From NCBI GenBank assembly GCA_009763385.1, contig CM019831.1, positions 17,200,080 to 17,264,079 of the forward strand: a stretch of DNA of 64,000 nt, in the 5' to 3' direction. Below, in pieces: positions 21,452 to 34,085 of this stretch. A program made the position numbers and the translations under genes. Under the pieces are notes generated by a model, which saw only the letters and a list, made by a program, of their open reading frames with translations, was not told the origin of the DNA and did not search any database. The stretch comes from Coix lacryma-jobi var. lacryma-jobi (Eukaryota; Streptophyta; Magnoliopsida; Poales; Poaceae). Every line of letters begins with the position of its first letter. Position 1 is the stretch's first letter.

Positions 21452-24400
21452 TCACAACTTACAAAGTCTACTCTCATCTAGAGGTTTAGTGAAGATATCC
21501 GCCAATTGATCTTCCGTTCTAACTCCATCTAAAGATATGTCTTTCTTTGCTACATGGTCTCTAAGGAAGTGATGATAGATATCGATATGCTTTGTGCGAG
21601 AGTGTTGAACCGGGTTGTTAGCAAGCTTAACCGCGCTCTCATTGTCACACAACAAAGGTACCTTTTCTAGCACTACTCCATAGTCTAGAAGGGTTTGTTT
21701 CATATAAAGGATTTGTGCACAACAAGCTCCCGTGGCTATGTATTCCGCCTCGGTGGTAGACAAGGCCACACTATTTTGTTTCTTTGAGGTCCAAGACACT
21801 AGTGATCTCCCAAGAAAATGGCACCCTCCGGATGTGCTTTTTCTATCTATTTTGCAACCCGCGTAATCCGAATCGGAATACCCAACGAGTTGGAAGTTAG
21901 CTCCTTTGGGATACCAAAGGCCAATGCTTGGGGTGTGCTTTAGGTACCTAAGGATTCTTTTTACGGCTATGAGATGTGATTCCTTAGGATCGGCTTGAAA
22001 TCTAGCACACATGCACACACTAAACATGATGTCGGGCCTAGATGCGGTCAAGTATAACAAGCTACCAATCATAGAGTGGTAGAGAGTTTGATCAACCGAG
22101 TTACCTCCCTCATCTAGGTCGAGATGTCCATTAGTAGGCATTGGGGTCTTGATAGGCTTGCAATCATTCATGTTGAAGGGCTTGAGGAGGCCTTTAGTGT
22201 ACTTCTCTTGAGAGATGAATGTGCCCTCCTTTAATTGCTTCACTTGAAAGCCAAGAAAGAATGTGAGTTCCCCAATCATGGACATTTCAAATTCCTTCAA
22301 CATCAAACCACCAAATTCCTTGTAATATTCTTCATTTGTTGAGCCAAAGATGATATCATCAACATAGACTTGGCAAATGAAGATCTCTATATCAAGCTTC
22401 TTGGTGAATAGTGTAGTGTCGACCTTCCCAATGGTGAAGCCCTTCTCAATGAGTAAATCCCAGAGGCGCTCATACCATGCCCTTGGGGCTTGCTTGAGCC
22501 CATATAGCGCCTTAGACAACCTATAAACATGATTATGATATCTAGGGTCTTCAAACCCGGGAGGTTGATCAACATAGACTAGTTCATTTATGAAACCATT
22601 TAAAAATGCACTTTTCACATCCATTTGATATAATTTTATTTCATGATGTCATGCATATGCAAGGAGGATACAAATGGCTTCAAGTCTTGCAACCGGTGCA
22701 AAGGTCTCTCTAAAATCCAAACCTTCAACTTGAGAGAACCCCTTTGCCACTAGCCTTGCCTTGTTCCTAACAACCACGCCTTGATCATCTTGCTTGTTTC
22801 TAAATACCCATTTTGTTCCAATGACTCTTGCGCCTTTAGGTCGCTCTTCAAGGGTCCAAACTTCATTGCGGGTGAAGTTGTTCAATTCTTCATGCATAGC
22901 ATTCACCCAATTCAGATCTTTAAGAGCTTCATCTACATTGGTAGGCTCAAAACAAGAGACAAAAGAGTGATGTTTAATAAATGAAGCAAGTTTTTGAGAA
23001 TGAGTCATTACACCCCTTGTTGGACTCCCTATGATGAGATCTTGAGGATGAGCTTATAGTAGAGGAGTTGATCTTCTATCAACCACTTGAGGGGGCAATT
23101 GTGGAGCATCAACATCTTGTGTTTGTACCACCATTTGATCATGAGAGACATGTGTATCTTCATTTGGCTCTCTCCCATCTTTATCATCATCTTGTGGTAC
23201 ATTCGATGAAGATGGCTTGTCTATGACATGCACATCATCATCATCATCATCCTTAGGCTTGATGGCTCCAACCGGCATGTTCTTCATGGCCTCCCTCAAT
23301 GGTTCATCACCTACATCATCAAGATTCTCATGTGCTCCTTGGGAGCCGTTAGATTCATCGAATTCCACATCATATGTTTCTTCTACCAAACCGGTGGCTT
23401 GGTTGAATACTCGATATGCTTTGGACTTCAATGAGTAACCAACAAGAAAACCAATATCACATCGGCGTTGAAACTTCCCTAGGTGTTGGCACTTCTTGTA
23501 GATATAGCATTTGCATCCAAACACTCTAAAGAAGGATACATCAGGCTTCTTGTTGTTGAGCAATTCATAGGGGGTCTTACCAAGGAGACGATGGGGGAAC
23601 AACCGATTTGATGCATAACATGCCGTGTTGATTGCTTCCGCCCAAAATCTTTCCGGTGTAGAGTACTCATCCAACATAGTCCTTGCTAGGGTGATTAGAG
23701 TCCGGTTCTTTCTCTCAACTACCCCATTTTGTTGTGGTGTATAAGTTGCGGACACTTTGTGTTTGATCCCAACTTTATCACAATAAACCTCAACATTGGT
23801 GTTGTCAAACTCCTTGCCATTGTCACTCCGGATTTTCTTGATCTTTACTTCAAATTCATTTTGGGCTCTCTTGACAAACTTTTTGAAGGAAGCGGCCACT
23901 TCGGACTTGTCATGGAGGAAGAACACCCAAGTATACCTTGAATAATCATCAACAATCTCCAAGTAATAAAGATTTCCTCCTAAGCTGGCATATGTTGTTG
24001 GTCCAAATAGATCCATATGAAGAAGCTCCAACTCTCTTGATGTTGATACAAATGCCTTGGTTGGATGTGTATTTGCAACTTACTTGTCAGCTTGACATGC
24101 ACTACATGGTTTATCTTTTTCAAACTTCACATCCTTCAAGCCCTTAACCAAGTCCTTCTTCAATAGCTTGTTAAGAGTGTTCATGCCAACATGTGCTAGT
24201 CTTCTATGCCATAACCAACCAAGAGATTGCTTCATGAACAAACATGTCTTCAAGTTGGCATCATCGGAGGAGAAATCCACCAAGTAGAGATTGTTGTATC
24301 TAAACCCTTGAAAGATCACTTGAGAATCATCCCTCTTTGACACAACCACTTCCTTGTCGGTGAATAAACATTGAAAGCCAAGATCACAAAGTTGCCCAAC

Positions 24401-24637
24401 GGATAGAAAGTTGAAGCTAAGAGAAGCAACTAGAAGCACATTTGATATTGAATGATCATTGGAGATTGCAACTTTGCCCAACCCTTGTACATTGCCCTTT
24501 GAGTTGTCACCAAATGTAATCCTTTCTTGGTCATTGACATTCTCTTCAAGTGAGGTGAACATCTGGGGATCACCGGTCATATGTTGAGTGCAACCACTAT
24601 CAATCACCCAATGAGATATGCCAGTCTTGTAGTTCAC
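21452..24637 (-). pseudogene. Outer Sirevirus pol (protease-integrase-RT-RNase H), inactivated
   Basis: One minus-strand frame runs 24637-21452 with internal stops at 24080-24082 (TAA), 23054-23056 (TAA) and 22649-22651 (TGA). Order is Copia-type: aspartic protease (VIDSGCTQHMTG, about 24595), gag-pre-integrase zinc finger (WHRRLAHVGM...CSACQ), integrase core (DLFGPT...IRSDNGKEF...PQQNGVVERKNRT), reverse transcriptase ([19 protein letters not shown] near 22355) and RNase H (SDSDYAG, ALSTTEAEYIA), ending in DIFTKPLD. It would have processed the polyprotein, copied RNA to cDNA and integrated it. The domains are well preserved, so the stops are relatively late. Confidence 0.9.
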
Positions 24638-24651
24638 CTACACACAAGAGA

Positions 24652-27036
24652 TCAATCTTGAGCTTTAGGGACCCATACTTGTTGAGGGCCCTTAACCTTC
24701 TCTACTAGAGACTTTGCCACCCAAATTTGCCTAGGCCTATTCTTGTTTGGTGGTCCCATGAACATGACTTTGACCTTTCCACTTGAGTCTTTCCTAAGCA
24801 TGTAATGAGCATTGAAGGCAAAGGGTCTAGCATGCTTGGGCAAGGGTGTGCGTGGTGGAGCTTCACACTCATGAGCAAAGTGTCCTTCTCTTCCACACCC
24901 AAAGCATCTTCTTGGCTTGGGCTTTAGCTTGTGTTGAGTGCGGGTCTTGTGTTGCTTCATCTTCTCTTCCAAGAACCCAATACCACTTCTATCGGTCTTC
25001 ATCACGGTGTTCATGAGTAGCTCACTTTGAAGACATTGACCTCTTGTGAACTTCTTCAACCCGGTGGCTAGATGTTCTTTTTCTTTCTTGAGCTTGTCAT
25101 TCTCTTATTGAAGAGCCAAGGTGGATGGTGTCAACTTGTAATCTCTCTCTATCTTGAGCCTCTTGTAGCATGTCAAGCTCAAGTGTCATGCTATAGCCTC
25201 CATCTTGGGTTTCTATGACAATTGGCTTGTTGGTTAATAGCTTCTCTAGATCACTCTTGAGCTTTGCATTTTTCACTCTTGATCTTGAGATAGTCATCAT
25301 AGCATTCTGCCACAACCACTTGCTTGCCTTTGCCACTGGATCCTTGCTCAATGCTCTCACTAACCAAGTCATCACATGATGTTGCTATGTCACACTTAAC
25401 AACATGGTTAGAAGCATCATGTGGCTCATTTGATAGAATATCATAGGCAACAACTAGAGCATCATGATCAATCTTAAGAGAAGCATATTGTTCTTTGAGC
25501 AAGCTATGTCTAGTGTTGAGCTCATCATGCATCCTATCAAGTTTTTCATTTTTATCTTTGAGCTCTTTGTTAGAACATTTGAGCTCCTTGATAATGGATG
25601 ACACATTTGCAAATTCATCCTTAAGCTCATCACTAGCTCTAGTGGCATTTTCATATTTAGCAAGAAGAGACTCATGATCAAGCTTAAGTTTTTCATTTTT
25701 AGCTCTAGTCTTTCTTATGATTTTGGTGTAGTCATTAAGCAATGCAACAAGCTCATCATAAGAAGATGATTCGAACTCTCCATCACTATCACTATCACTA
25801 AAGTCATCATCACTTTGTACCTTCCGGTCACCCTTGGCCATGAGGCATAGGTGTGTAGAGGATGATGGCGGTGGTGATGGTGGAGGTAGAGAAGTCCCAA
25901 TCACTAGAGCGGCCACCTTCTCCTTCTCATCATCACTATCTTCATTGGATGATGCATTTGAAGAGTCAATGTCGGTGAGCTAATCACCAACAATGTAGGC
26001 CTTGCCACCTTTCTTGTGGTATTGCTTCTTCTTGCCATCCTTCTTCTTGTATGGCTTCTCTCTTCTTCTCATCTTCACTTGACGAGTCATATTTCTTGCC
26101 CTTGTTCTTGTTCTTGTAGCTTTCTTTCTTAGGCTTGGTGCATTGGTGAGCAAGATGGCCAAGATCACCACAATTGTAGCAATCCATTTCGGAGATGGGC
26201 CTTCTCTTGCTACTTGTGAAGAACTTCTTCTTCTTGGAGTCAAAGTTGACTCCATTTTTGTGAAGCTTCTTGAGCATCTTGGTTGTCTTTCTCACCATGA
26301 GAGCGATGTTGGAATCATCTTGCTCATCATCACTTGAGCTCTCATGATGTGCTTCAATCACCTTGGCCTTGCCCTTCTTCTCATGACTTGCCTTGAACGC
26401 CAAGTCCTTCTTCTTGTCCAAAGAAGAGCCACCAACCGGAGTGATGTGCATGTACATTTCATGCGCATTGATCTTTCCCAAGATTTGTGTTGGTGTAGCC
26501 GCGGAAAGGTCACCTTGATGTAGCACTGTCACAATGTGCCCATATTTGGTGATTGGGAGCACACAAAGAGTCTTTCTCACCACATCGGATGGAGACATTT
26601 GGGTGAGTCCAAGCCCATTCAATTCCTCTACAAGAACATTGAGACGTGAGTACATTTCATTCACATTCTCATGAGCAAGCATTTCAAAGGAATTAAGCTT
26701 TTGCATGACTAAATGATAGCGTTCCTCACGCTCACTCTTTGTTCCCTCATGGAGCGCACAAATGTCCGTCCCATGGGCGTTTTTGTGGTTCCGGACACGG
26801 TTGAACACATCCTTGCAAATGCCTCTAAATATGATGTTTTTGGCTTTTGCATTCCACTTTTCATTTTCCTCCTCATTAGGAGTAAGATGAATGGCGTCCT
26901 TCGGCTTAGGGAAACCATGTATCGCAGCGCGGTGAACACCCACATCAACCGCCTCTAGGTACGACTCCATACGAATTTTCTAATATGGAAAGTCGTCTCC
27001 CTCGAACATGGGATGAGGTCCATCACCTTCGGACAT
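24652..27036 (-). pseudogene. Outer Sirevirus gag, frameshifted
   Basis: Gag probably starts at the ATG at 27034-27036 (minus), 41 bp after the PBS; an in-frame TAG follows at 26980-26982. The N-terminal part (to about 26400) is a UBN2-type capsid domain (LNSFEMLAHENVNEMYSRL), followed by zinc knuckle CYNCGDLGHLAHQC (about 26180). A frameshift near 26070 moves to a Lys/Asp/Ser-rich linker and a long coiled coil (25916-25251). Two more shifts lead to a second zinc knuckle CFGCGREGHFAHEC (about 24900). Gag packages the RNA into virus-like particles; the C-terminal coiled coil is typical of Sireviruses. At least three frameshifts disable it. Confidence 0.85.
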
Positions 27037-27076
27037 CTTAACTCTAGGCGGTTAAGCCTAAATCGAGAGCACAAGG

Positions 27077-27089
27077 CTCCGATACCAAT
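27077..27089 (-). other. Primer-binding site of the outer Sirevirus
   Basis: Immediately inside the 5' LTR the minus strand reads ATTGGTATCGGAG, complementary to the 3' end of initiator tRNA-Met (TGGTATCAGAGC-type in Copia elements). Reverse transcription would start here. Confidence 0.85.
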
Positions 27090-27120
27090 TGAAAGGATCA
27101 AGATGCCCAAGAGGTGGGGT
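27090..27120 (-). repeat. 5' LTR of the outer Sirevirus, first 31 bp before the nested insertion
   Basis: TGAAAGGATCAAGATGCCCA matches the left end of the partner LTR at 16747. It ends with GGGGT (27116-27120), one copy of the target duplication of the nested element. The LTR resumes after 38730. Confidence 0.9.
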
Positions 27121-29096
27121 TGAAGGATCGGATTGGCGACCAGAGCGGGGGTGAATGGGAGCCTCAAATTTCTTCTCGAGAAATTTATGGCCTCTGTCCC
27201 AGAAAGTCACCCAAAAACAAGGACGCAAGAGTGCGGCTAGTTCACGACCCAACAGGTGGGTGGATACCTTAGGAGATGTCCTAGAGGTACAGCGGAACTA
27301 CCGGATAAAGCCGATGAGCAAGCACCAAAAGAGCGAGGCAGAACCTGGACTTCAGCAGGATCCCGGACTGTCCGGACTTCTAATCCCGGACTGTCCGCCG
27401 CTGAGTGCCGGACTGTCCGTGCCTGAGGGCCGGACTGTCCGCCGGTCAAAAGCCAGAAAACCAACTGTTCGGAAACTGTTCTGGTCCAGGCCCGGACTGT
27501 CCGCCGGTCACCTGACCGAGCACAGTGCTCGCTGCACTGTTCTATTCTGGCCAAGCCCCGATGGCCAGACAGTCCGCCACTGGGGGGCCGGACAGTCTGC
27601 CAATGAACAGAGAAGGCAAAAACTGCTCGGGTCAAAAACAAAATCGATTCGATCTCAACCAAATCGAACGGGGCTACAACCAAACTTCTCCCAAGTGATC
27701 TTCTACGTGTTGGGGAGCTAATCCTAGGAAATCATTGCTCCAAACCAACTCAATCAAGAGATATCCAAAGATCACCGAAAAGGGGAAGAAAAGAAGAACG
27801 AAAACGATTTCGGCCCGATCTATGTGCTTGTGAGGTTTCGGTGTAAATCCTTCGGTAGAAAGATGACACTCACATCCTATCACATCTTGATTCAAGCGGA
27901 ATCGCAAACCATCCCTCAGATTGAAAGAACGAGTCAAAACTCCGGAGGGGAAAAGAGAGAAACACGAAGAACGAAACCAAAACGCGAATTCAACTCCAAT
28001 TTCAGCAAAATCTTCAACGAGGAGACAAAGGGATTACGGTCCCTTTTCCTGAGAAACAAAATACACAGAGGAATTGTAACACTCTGCGGATCACAAGCAG
28101 CTACAGAGAGAGAGACCTAACAGAGGAATTATAGTGTCTGCGAATGAAAATGACAACTGCTTGGATGGAGAGGATGGAGGGGCTGACATCCTTATTTATA
28201 GTCCTAATACACAATACCCCTTCTACCCGTAGATACATAGAGCGAACTAGCTAACCCTAGGGGTATTCCAGTCCAACTCTGAAAGAGCTCCATCCGACGG
28301 CCACGCGCCCTGCCATCCTTCGCTTCGCCTCGACGCAAGCTCCAGGATGCCGCCATGTGTCGTCCCGTCGACCGCCGTACCTTCTCACCGCTAGCTTCGC
28401 CGCAACGCAAGCCTCGCGGTGCCGCCACGCGTCGACCTGTTTCGCATAGGAACCTCCGCCCGGTTCTGAGGCCCAAACCGGCAAACCGTCGTGCCCAGGT
28501 TTTGAGGCCCAAACCTGGAAACCATCCACCCCGAGTTTTGAGGCCCAAACTCGGAAACCGTCGGGTAGCTTTCTGAGGCTCAACTACCGAACCCGCACCG
28601 TAGACGGAGTGTGGTTCGCACACCCCGTTGCCGACACCGATGTCGATGCATGTCCGACCTCCCGCCGAGCACAACGCCTTCGCCTTCCTCCTTGACTCAG
28701 CCGACGGCACTTGCGTCTCCCATGCAAGCCCGTGTCCGACCTCCCGCCAAGTGCCACGACATCATCGTCTTCCTCTCGACTTGGCCGATGCCATCGCACA
28801 TCCCCATGTGCTCTTGCTTGCTGAAGCCAAGTGCCAGCTACCGCAGCTGGTCCTCCAGCCCTCCGGTCCGTCGATCCAAGCCTCACGACCACCCTTCACC
28901 GCTCCCGGTCTGTCGGCACGGCACGTCTCTACTTGACCTTCACCTCGCCATCGACCACTGCCTCCGAACTCCACACCTGCACAATCAACACAGCCAAGAA
29001 CACATGTTGCCACTCACCCTTTCCGGTGAGATTGTTGATCAATCACTCATCACCCAGGGTGGAACCACAAGGGCACATATCAACCTTGTGTTCGCA
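27121..29096 (-). repeat. 3' LTR of the inner Sirevirus
   Basis: It begins TGAAGGATCGGATTGG and ends CCTTGTGTTCGCA in plus orientation and is closely similar to 36727-38725. It contains a cluster of GGACTGTCC palindromes (about 27365-27600), a minus-strand TATAAATA (28193-28200) and serial 'ttttgaggcccaaac' units (28500-28570). Long open frames in either direction are composition-driven and shared with the partner LTR; I treat them as non-coding. Confidence 0.92.
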
Positions 29097-30726
29097 ATCT
29101 CCCCCTTGATGAGTGCATTGTCAACACTCCATACCACTTAATCAGAAAATAAAATAAAAAAAGAAGGTAGAGAGAGAACTTACTCAAATGCCCAAACGTC
29201 AAGATTAAAAGCTGAAACCGGGCGATTTGAAATAAGCAAAACTTGGTCCCCAAAGACATGGGCAACGGCTCGATGCAACCAAGTTAAGAACAAGCTAGTC
29301 CTCAAGAAGAGGCAGAATGGGCTCAACACCACTAGTTGAAAGCTCCAAACCAATTGAAGAAAAAATCAAGCCAGCAGACTGCTAGTCCCTTAAGATAGAG
29401 GCAAAACGACGCAACACAACTAGCAAGCTCGAAACCAATTGGAAGGCCAAGGCAGAAAAAAAACAGATGGAGAGGCAGCAGAAACAAAGTGACTCCCCCT
29501 AAACACAAGCCTAGAACTCACCCGAACTCCCCCTAAACAAGTGCTAACACCAAAAACTCCCCCTGGAAATATGCTAACACTAAAGATCAACCTTTAGTTG
29601 AATGCAACATGCCAACACAACAAGGTCACTAAAAATTCTCCCCCTTGTTGGCATTTGCAAAATCAACAAGGACAGACACAAAAGGAGTATCGCAGCTAAA
29701 ACACAAGTATTGGAGCAGAAACAAGCTACTCTAAGCTAAAATGCATGAAATGCACAATCCAGGAGCTTCAGGTATATAGCAACTAGAGTGAAAAGATGCT
29801 CTATTAGGTGCTGTCCCGACAATCTAGCAACAAGAATAAGTGCTAGAACAGTTTGAAGCCATTCAGAAAGAAGTTCACCATGAAAATAGCACTAAGCATA
29901 AATAGACAAGAGGTCAAACAAGTGCTAAAACATGTATAAAAGGTGAACTACCCCTAGCAAAGTTCAATCATCATGCTATAGAATGAAACATAGACTTGTG
30001 TTGGTCAAACTTTATCAGAGAATTTGCAGCGGTAATTAACACAAGTTCCAAATTAAGCATGTGATTGCGAGAGATTGAAAGCTTGTCATTGCCTAACTTT
30101 TCAACCGTGCTAAGCCTATGCTGGAAAGCAATCGGAAGCTTAAAGCATCGGTTTCGGTCTTACACTACACGGCTCAAGTTTAACTCAAATGTGCAATGAG
30201 AAACAGTCTCGATACCGTGATGTGCTGACAAAGCAATCCCATCTCGATCTTTTCAAATTCACTTAGACTTGGTTCAAATTTTAAGCACAAGTAGAATATG
30301 AACAAACCAAGCAAGTGAAGGACTCAGTGCAAGAGACAGCAACCTAGCATATATGAAAAAGCACAAGTGATCTCAACACATTCTAATCATGCCAGTTACT
30401 AATCTCAATGGTGAACAATGTAAAAATTACATAGTTAATTAGTCAAATTCACCATTAGCAAAGAGTGTAGCTTAGCTCATAGCATATATCAAGTGATCAG
30501 AAAGAGCCTAAGCTACAAGCATCATCATGTGTCATCGGAGCATAACCAAACAAAGCATAATTTCATTCTAAGTACTATAGATATGAAGCTCGAAAATGCA
30601 AAGATACACATGACATGAATGCAAAGTCTAACCTATCGGAGCAAAACAAAAACTCAAAGAAAGGTGCCGGAGAACAAGCTAAACTAACGAAGCACAAACT
30701 GTACATCAACAAAATGCTTCCCCCAT
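29097..30726 (-). other. 3' non-coding region with repeated polypurine tracts
   Basis: Directly beside the 3' LTR the minus strand has CAAGGGGGAGAT (primary polypurine tract, 29097-29108). Further AGGGGGAG-type tracts occur near 29493, 29528, 29556 and 29638. Repeated polypurine tracts are a known Sirevirus feature. The remaining 1.1 kb is AT-rich and holds no gene; the env-like ORF of the outer element has no counterpart here. Confidence 0.7.
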
Positions 30727-33700
30727 CTAAAAGGGGAAACACACACCAAGCTCACCTCTCAACCTAGCAAAAGTTGAGAGATCCAAAGGCTTGGTAAGGA
30801 TATCCGCAATCTGGTTGTGAGTGTCTACATGCCTCAAGTCAATGTCGCCTTTCTCATAGTGATCACGAAGAAAGTGAAAGCGAACATCGATGTGTTTGGT
30901 CTTGGAGTGAAGAACTGGGTTCTTTGCTACACTAATCGCACTAGTGCTATCACAAAGCAAAGGGACCAGACTGAAATATAGACCAAAATCACGCAAGGTA
31001 GCAACCATCCACAAAAGCTATGAAGCACGAGAAGCGGCAGCGACATACTCGGCCTCGATGGTAGACTGGGCTATGCTAGACTGCTTGCGGGAGGACCAAA
31101 AAATGAGCAAAAAGCCAAGAAACTGACACGTCCCATAAGTAGACTTGCGCTCAAGCCGACAGCCGGCAAAATCCACATCAGAATAACCACAAAGCGAAAG
31201 GGTCGAAGAAGAAGAGTACCAAAGTCCGAACTCAGGAGTGTATCGGAGGTACCTCATGATGCGCTTGACCGCCTGCTTGTGAGAAGTCCGAGGGGACGGC
31301 TGAAAACGAGCGCACAGACACACTGCGAAGTGTATGTCTGGCCTCGTCGCCGTCAGGTACAGAAGCGAGCCGATCATGCTCCTGTACTCCTTCTGGTCCA
31401 TGGGCTCTCCGTCCTCGTCCGCATCCATCGCCACAGTCGTCGCCATGGGCGTTGTGAGAGGCTTGGCCTCGCCCATGTCGAACTTCTTCAGGACGTCCTT
31501 CGTGTACTTCGTTTGATGCACAAACGTCCCATCTCGAGTTTGCTTGATTTGCAACCCGAGGAAGAAGGTGAGCTCGCCCATCATGCTCATCTCAAACTCC
31601 CTGCTCATAGTATCTGCAAACTTCGCAACAAGAGCGTGAGAGGAACCACCAAAGATGATATCATCCACGTAAATTTGGACCAAAAGCATGTCGTTGCCTT
31701 GCTTGAGGAGAAAGAGTCTTATCTACCCGTCCCATTTTAAAACCCTTAGAAAGCAGAAAGGTTTTCAATCTCTCATACCATGCTCTCGGGGCTTGTTTCA
31801 AACCATACAAGGCTTTGGAAAGTTTGTACACATGGTTTGGAAACTTGGGACTCTTGAAACCAGGGGGTTGCCTAACACAGACCTCTTCCTCTATATACCC
31901 ATTTAAGAAAGTACTCTTGACATCCATTTGGTATAATTTGAATCCTTTTGAAGCAGCAAAAGCTAAAAGGATCTGTATGGCTTCTAAGCGGGCTACAGGG
32001 GCAAAGGTTTCCTCATAGTCTATCCCCTCTTCCTGACAAAATCCTTGGGCCACTAACCTCGCCTTGTTCCTCAATACCATCGTATCCTCACCCTGTTTGT
32101 TCTTGAAGACCCACTTGGTTCCTATATGGTGGCAATCTGGTGGAGGTGGAACTAGTGCCCAGACACGGTTTCGCTCAAAGTTCTCTAACTCCTCATGCAT
32201 GGCATTGACCCAATTTGGATCCAAAAGTGTGTGCCCAACATCTTTGGGCTCAAAAGAAGCAACGAATGCAGAATGAGCAAAGTGTGAGATCTCATACACT
32301 CACGACCGCGTGACTCACTGGTCGATACCGCCGATCATCTGCTGCGGAGGGTGGATCTGCTGGACGCTTCGGGGCGCCTGTCCCGCCGAAGTCGCCTCCC
32401 CCTCGCCAGATGCTGTCGCTCCCTCAGGTGCAGCCGGTGCTCGCTGGAGAGGTGGCTCAAGAGGACCCCAAGTAGAGGAAGTAGTGGGATCAGGTCCTCG
32501 AGTCAAAGTCATCGTCGCAGGGTCGACAGGGGCAGCCGGTGGAGTCGGCTCGGGATCACCCCAATCGGCATTGTCCTGCTCCTCCTCCACAAAGATAGTC
32601 TCTCCCAGCTCCTATTCTTCTGCAACATCAAAAGCAGAAGAAACACAAGGCATAGTCTCGTCGAATGTGACCTCGCAGGTCTCCACTATCCGGTTAGTCT
32701 CAAGGTTAAGAACACGATAAGCTCGAGAATGTAAAGCATAACCAAGAAACACACCATCAGCAGAACGAGATTCAAACTTGTCGAGGTTGCCTTCCTTCAG
32801 GATGAAGCACTTGCACCCAAACACCCGAAAATGAGACACCTTGGGTACCCGTCCAAATCGCAACTCATAGGAAGTCTTTTTCATGAAAGCACGAAGAAAG
32901 ATGTGATTTGAAACATGGCAAGCGGTGTTGATCGCCTCAGCCCAAAAGCGCCTAGGAGTCCTATGCTCATCAAGCATCGTCCTGGCCATCTCAACAAGGG
33001 TTCGATTCTTGCGCTCCACAATGTCGTTCTGCTGGGGGACATAAGGAGAGGAAAACTGATGCTCAAGTCCGAGAGAAGAACAGAAAGAGGCAAACTGAGA
33101 GTTATCAAATTCAGTACCAATGTCACTGTGTATAGCTCTAATGGTATCGGGGGAAACTCAGTTTTCAACCTCAAAATCAAATCTCGAGCATGCGAAAAAG
33201 CCTCATCCTTGCCCTCCATAAAGAACACCCAAGAATTCCTCGAAAAATCATCCACGATCACTAGAACGTACCACTTCCCACCCGCCGAGCAGACCCGAGC
33301 TGGACCAACAGTATCCATGTGTAAGAGCTCGCCGGGTCGCTTAGTCATCACCTGATTCACATGTGGGTGAGAAGCAGCAACCATCTTCCCGTGGCGACAA
33401 GGGTGACAAACAAGGTCCTTCTGAAACTTAAGCTTGGGCAATCCTCGGATTAGGCCAAGTGAACTAAGCCTTGCAAGCAAGTTGAAGTTCAAATGTCCAA
33501 GTCTCCTATGCCACTTCCACAAATCAGAAGAAGGACCTGCCACCAAACACCGAGAAGAGCCGAAAGCACGAGAAAAATCGGCTCGAAAGACACGACCAAA
33601 TGGGACAATCCAACAAACAAGATCGCCCCGAGAATCCAAAACTCTGCTCAAGCCGGCCTTAAAGCGCACATCGAAACCGTCCTCAAGAAGTTGCGAAACA

Positions 33701-33936
33701 GAAAGAAAATTGAAATGCAAGTTTGAAACCAACGCAACATCTTTGAGAACAAAATTCTCGTTAAGTCGAATCGACCCACGAGAGACTACCTTACCTCTAC
33801 TATTGTCCCCGAATGTGATGTATTCCTTGTGGGACACAGGGTTCAGGCTGGAGAACCATCTATCACTTCTGGTCATGTGGCACGAACATCCGGAATCCAT
33901 GAGCCACATGTTCTCCAACCTGAGTTCCTGCATCAA
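30727..33936 (-). pseudogene. Inner Sirevirus pol, frameshifted
   Basis: Protease (WLMDSGCSCHMT, about 33900), gag-pre-integrase finger (WHRRLGHLNF...CHPCRHGK) and the first integrase Asp (LLHMDTVGPA) lie in one frame to about 33170. A frameshift then moves integrase to another frame (MERKNRTLVEMARTMLDEH, from 33019). RT begins near 32299 ([26 protein letters not shown]). A second frameshift near 31720 precedes YVDDIIFGG (about 31670) and RNase H, with a TAG at 31018-31020, ending DILTKPLD near 30775. The standard Copia domain order is complete but broken in at least three places. Confidence 0.9.
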
Positions 33937-34085
33937 TAGAAAGGCAGGGAATGAGCATATGGCACAACACTGGGGTTAGTATACAAGGAAGGATACCAGT
34001 GCTATGTCATAGGCTCAGAGAAAGTGTTAGGAGGAAAAACACCAAACTAACCTTGCTCCATGGGTGGATAGCGATCACCACCAAA

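Noticed and set aside
28611..29141. 176-187 codon open frames in the LTRs of the inner Sirevirus (also 38240-38803)
   Set aside because: They lie wholly inside LTRs, exist in both orientations, and have no recognisable domain; conservation between LTRs is explained by common origin.
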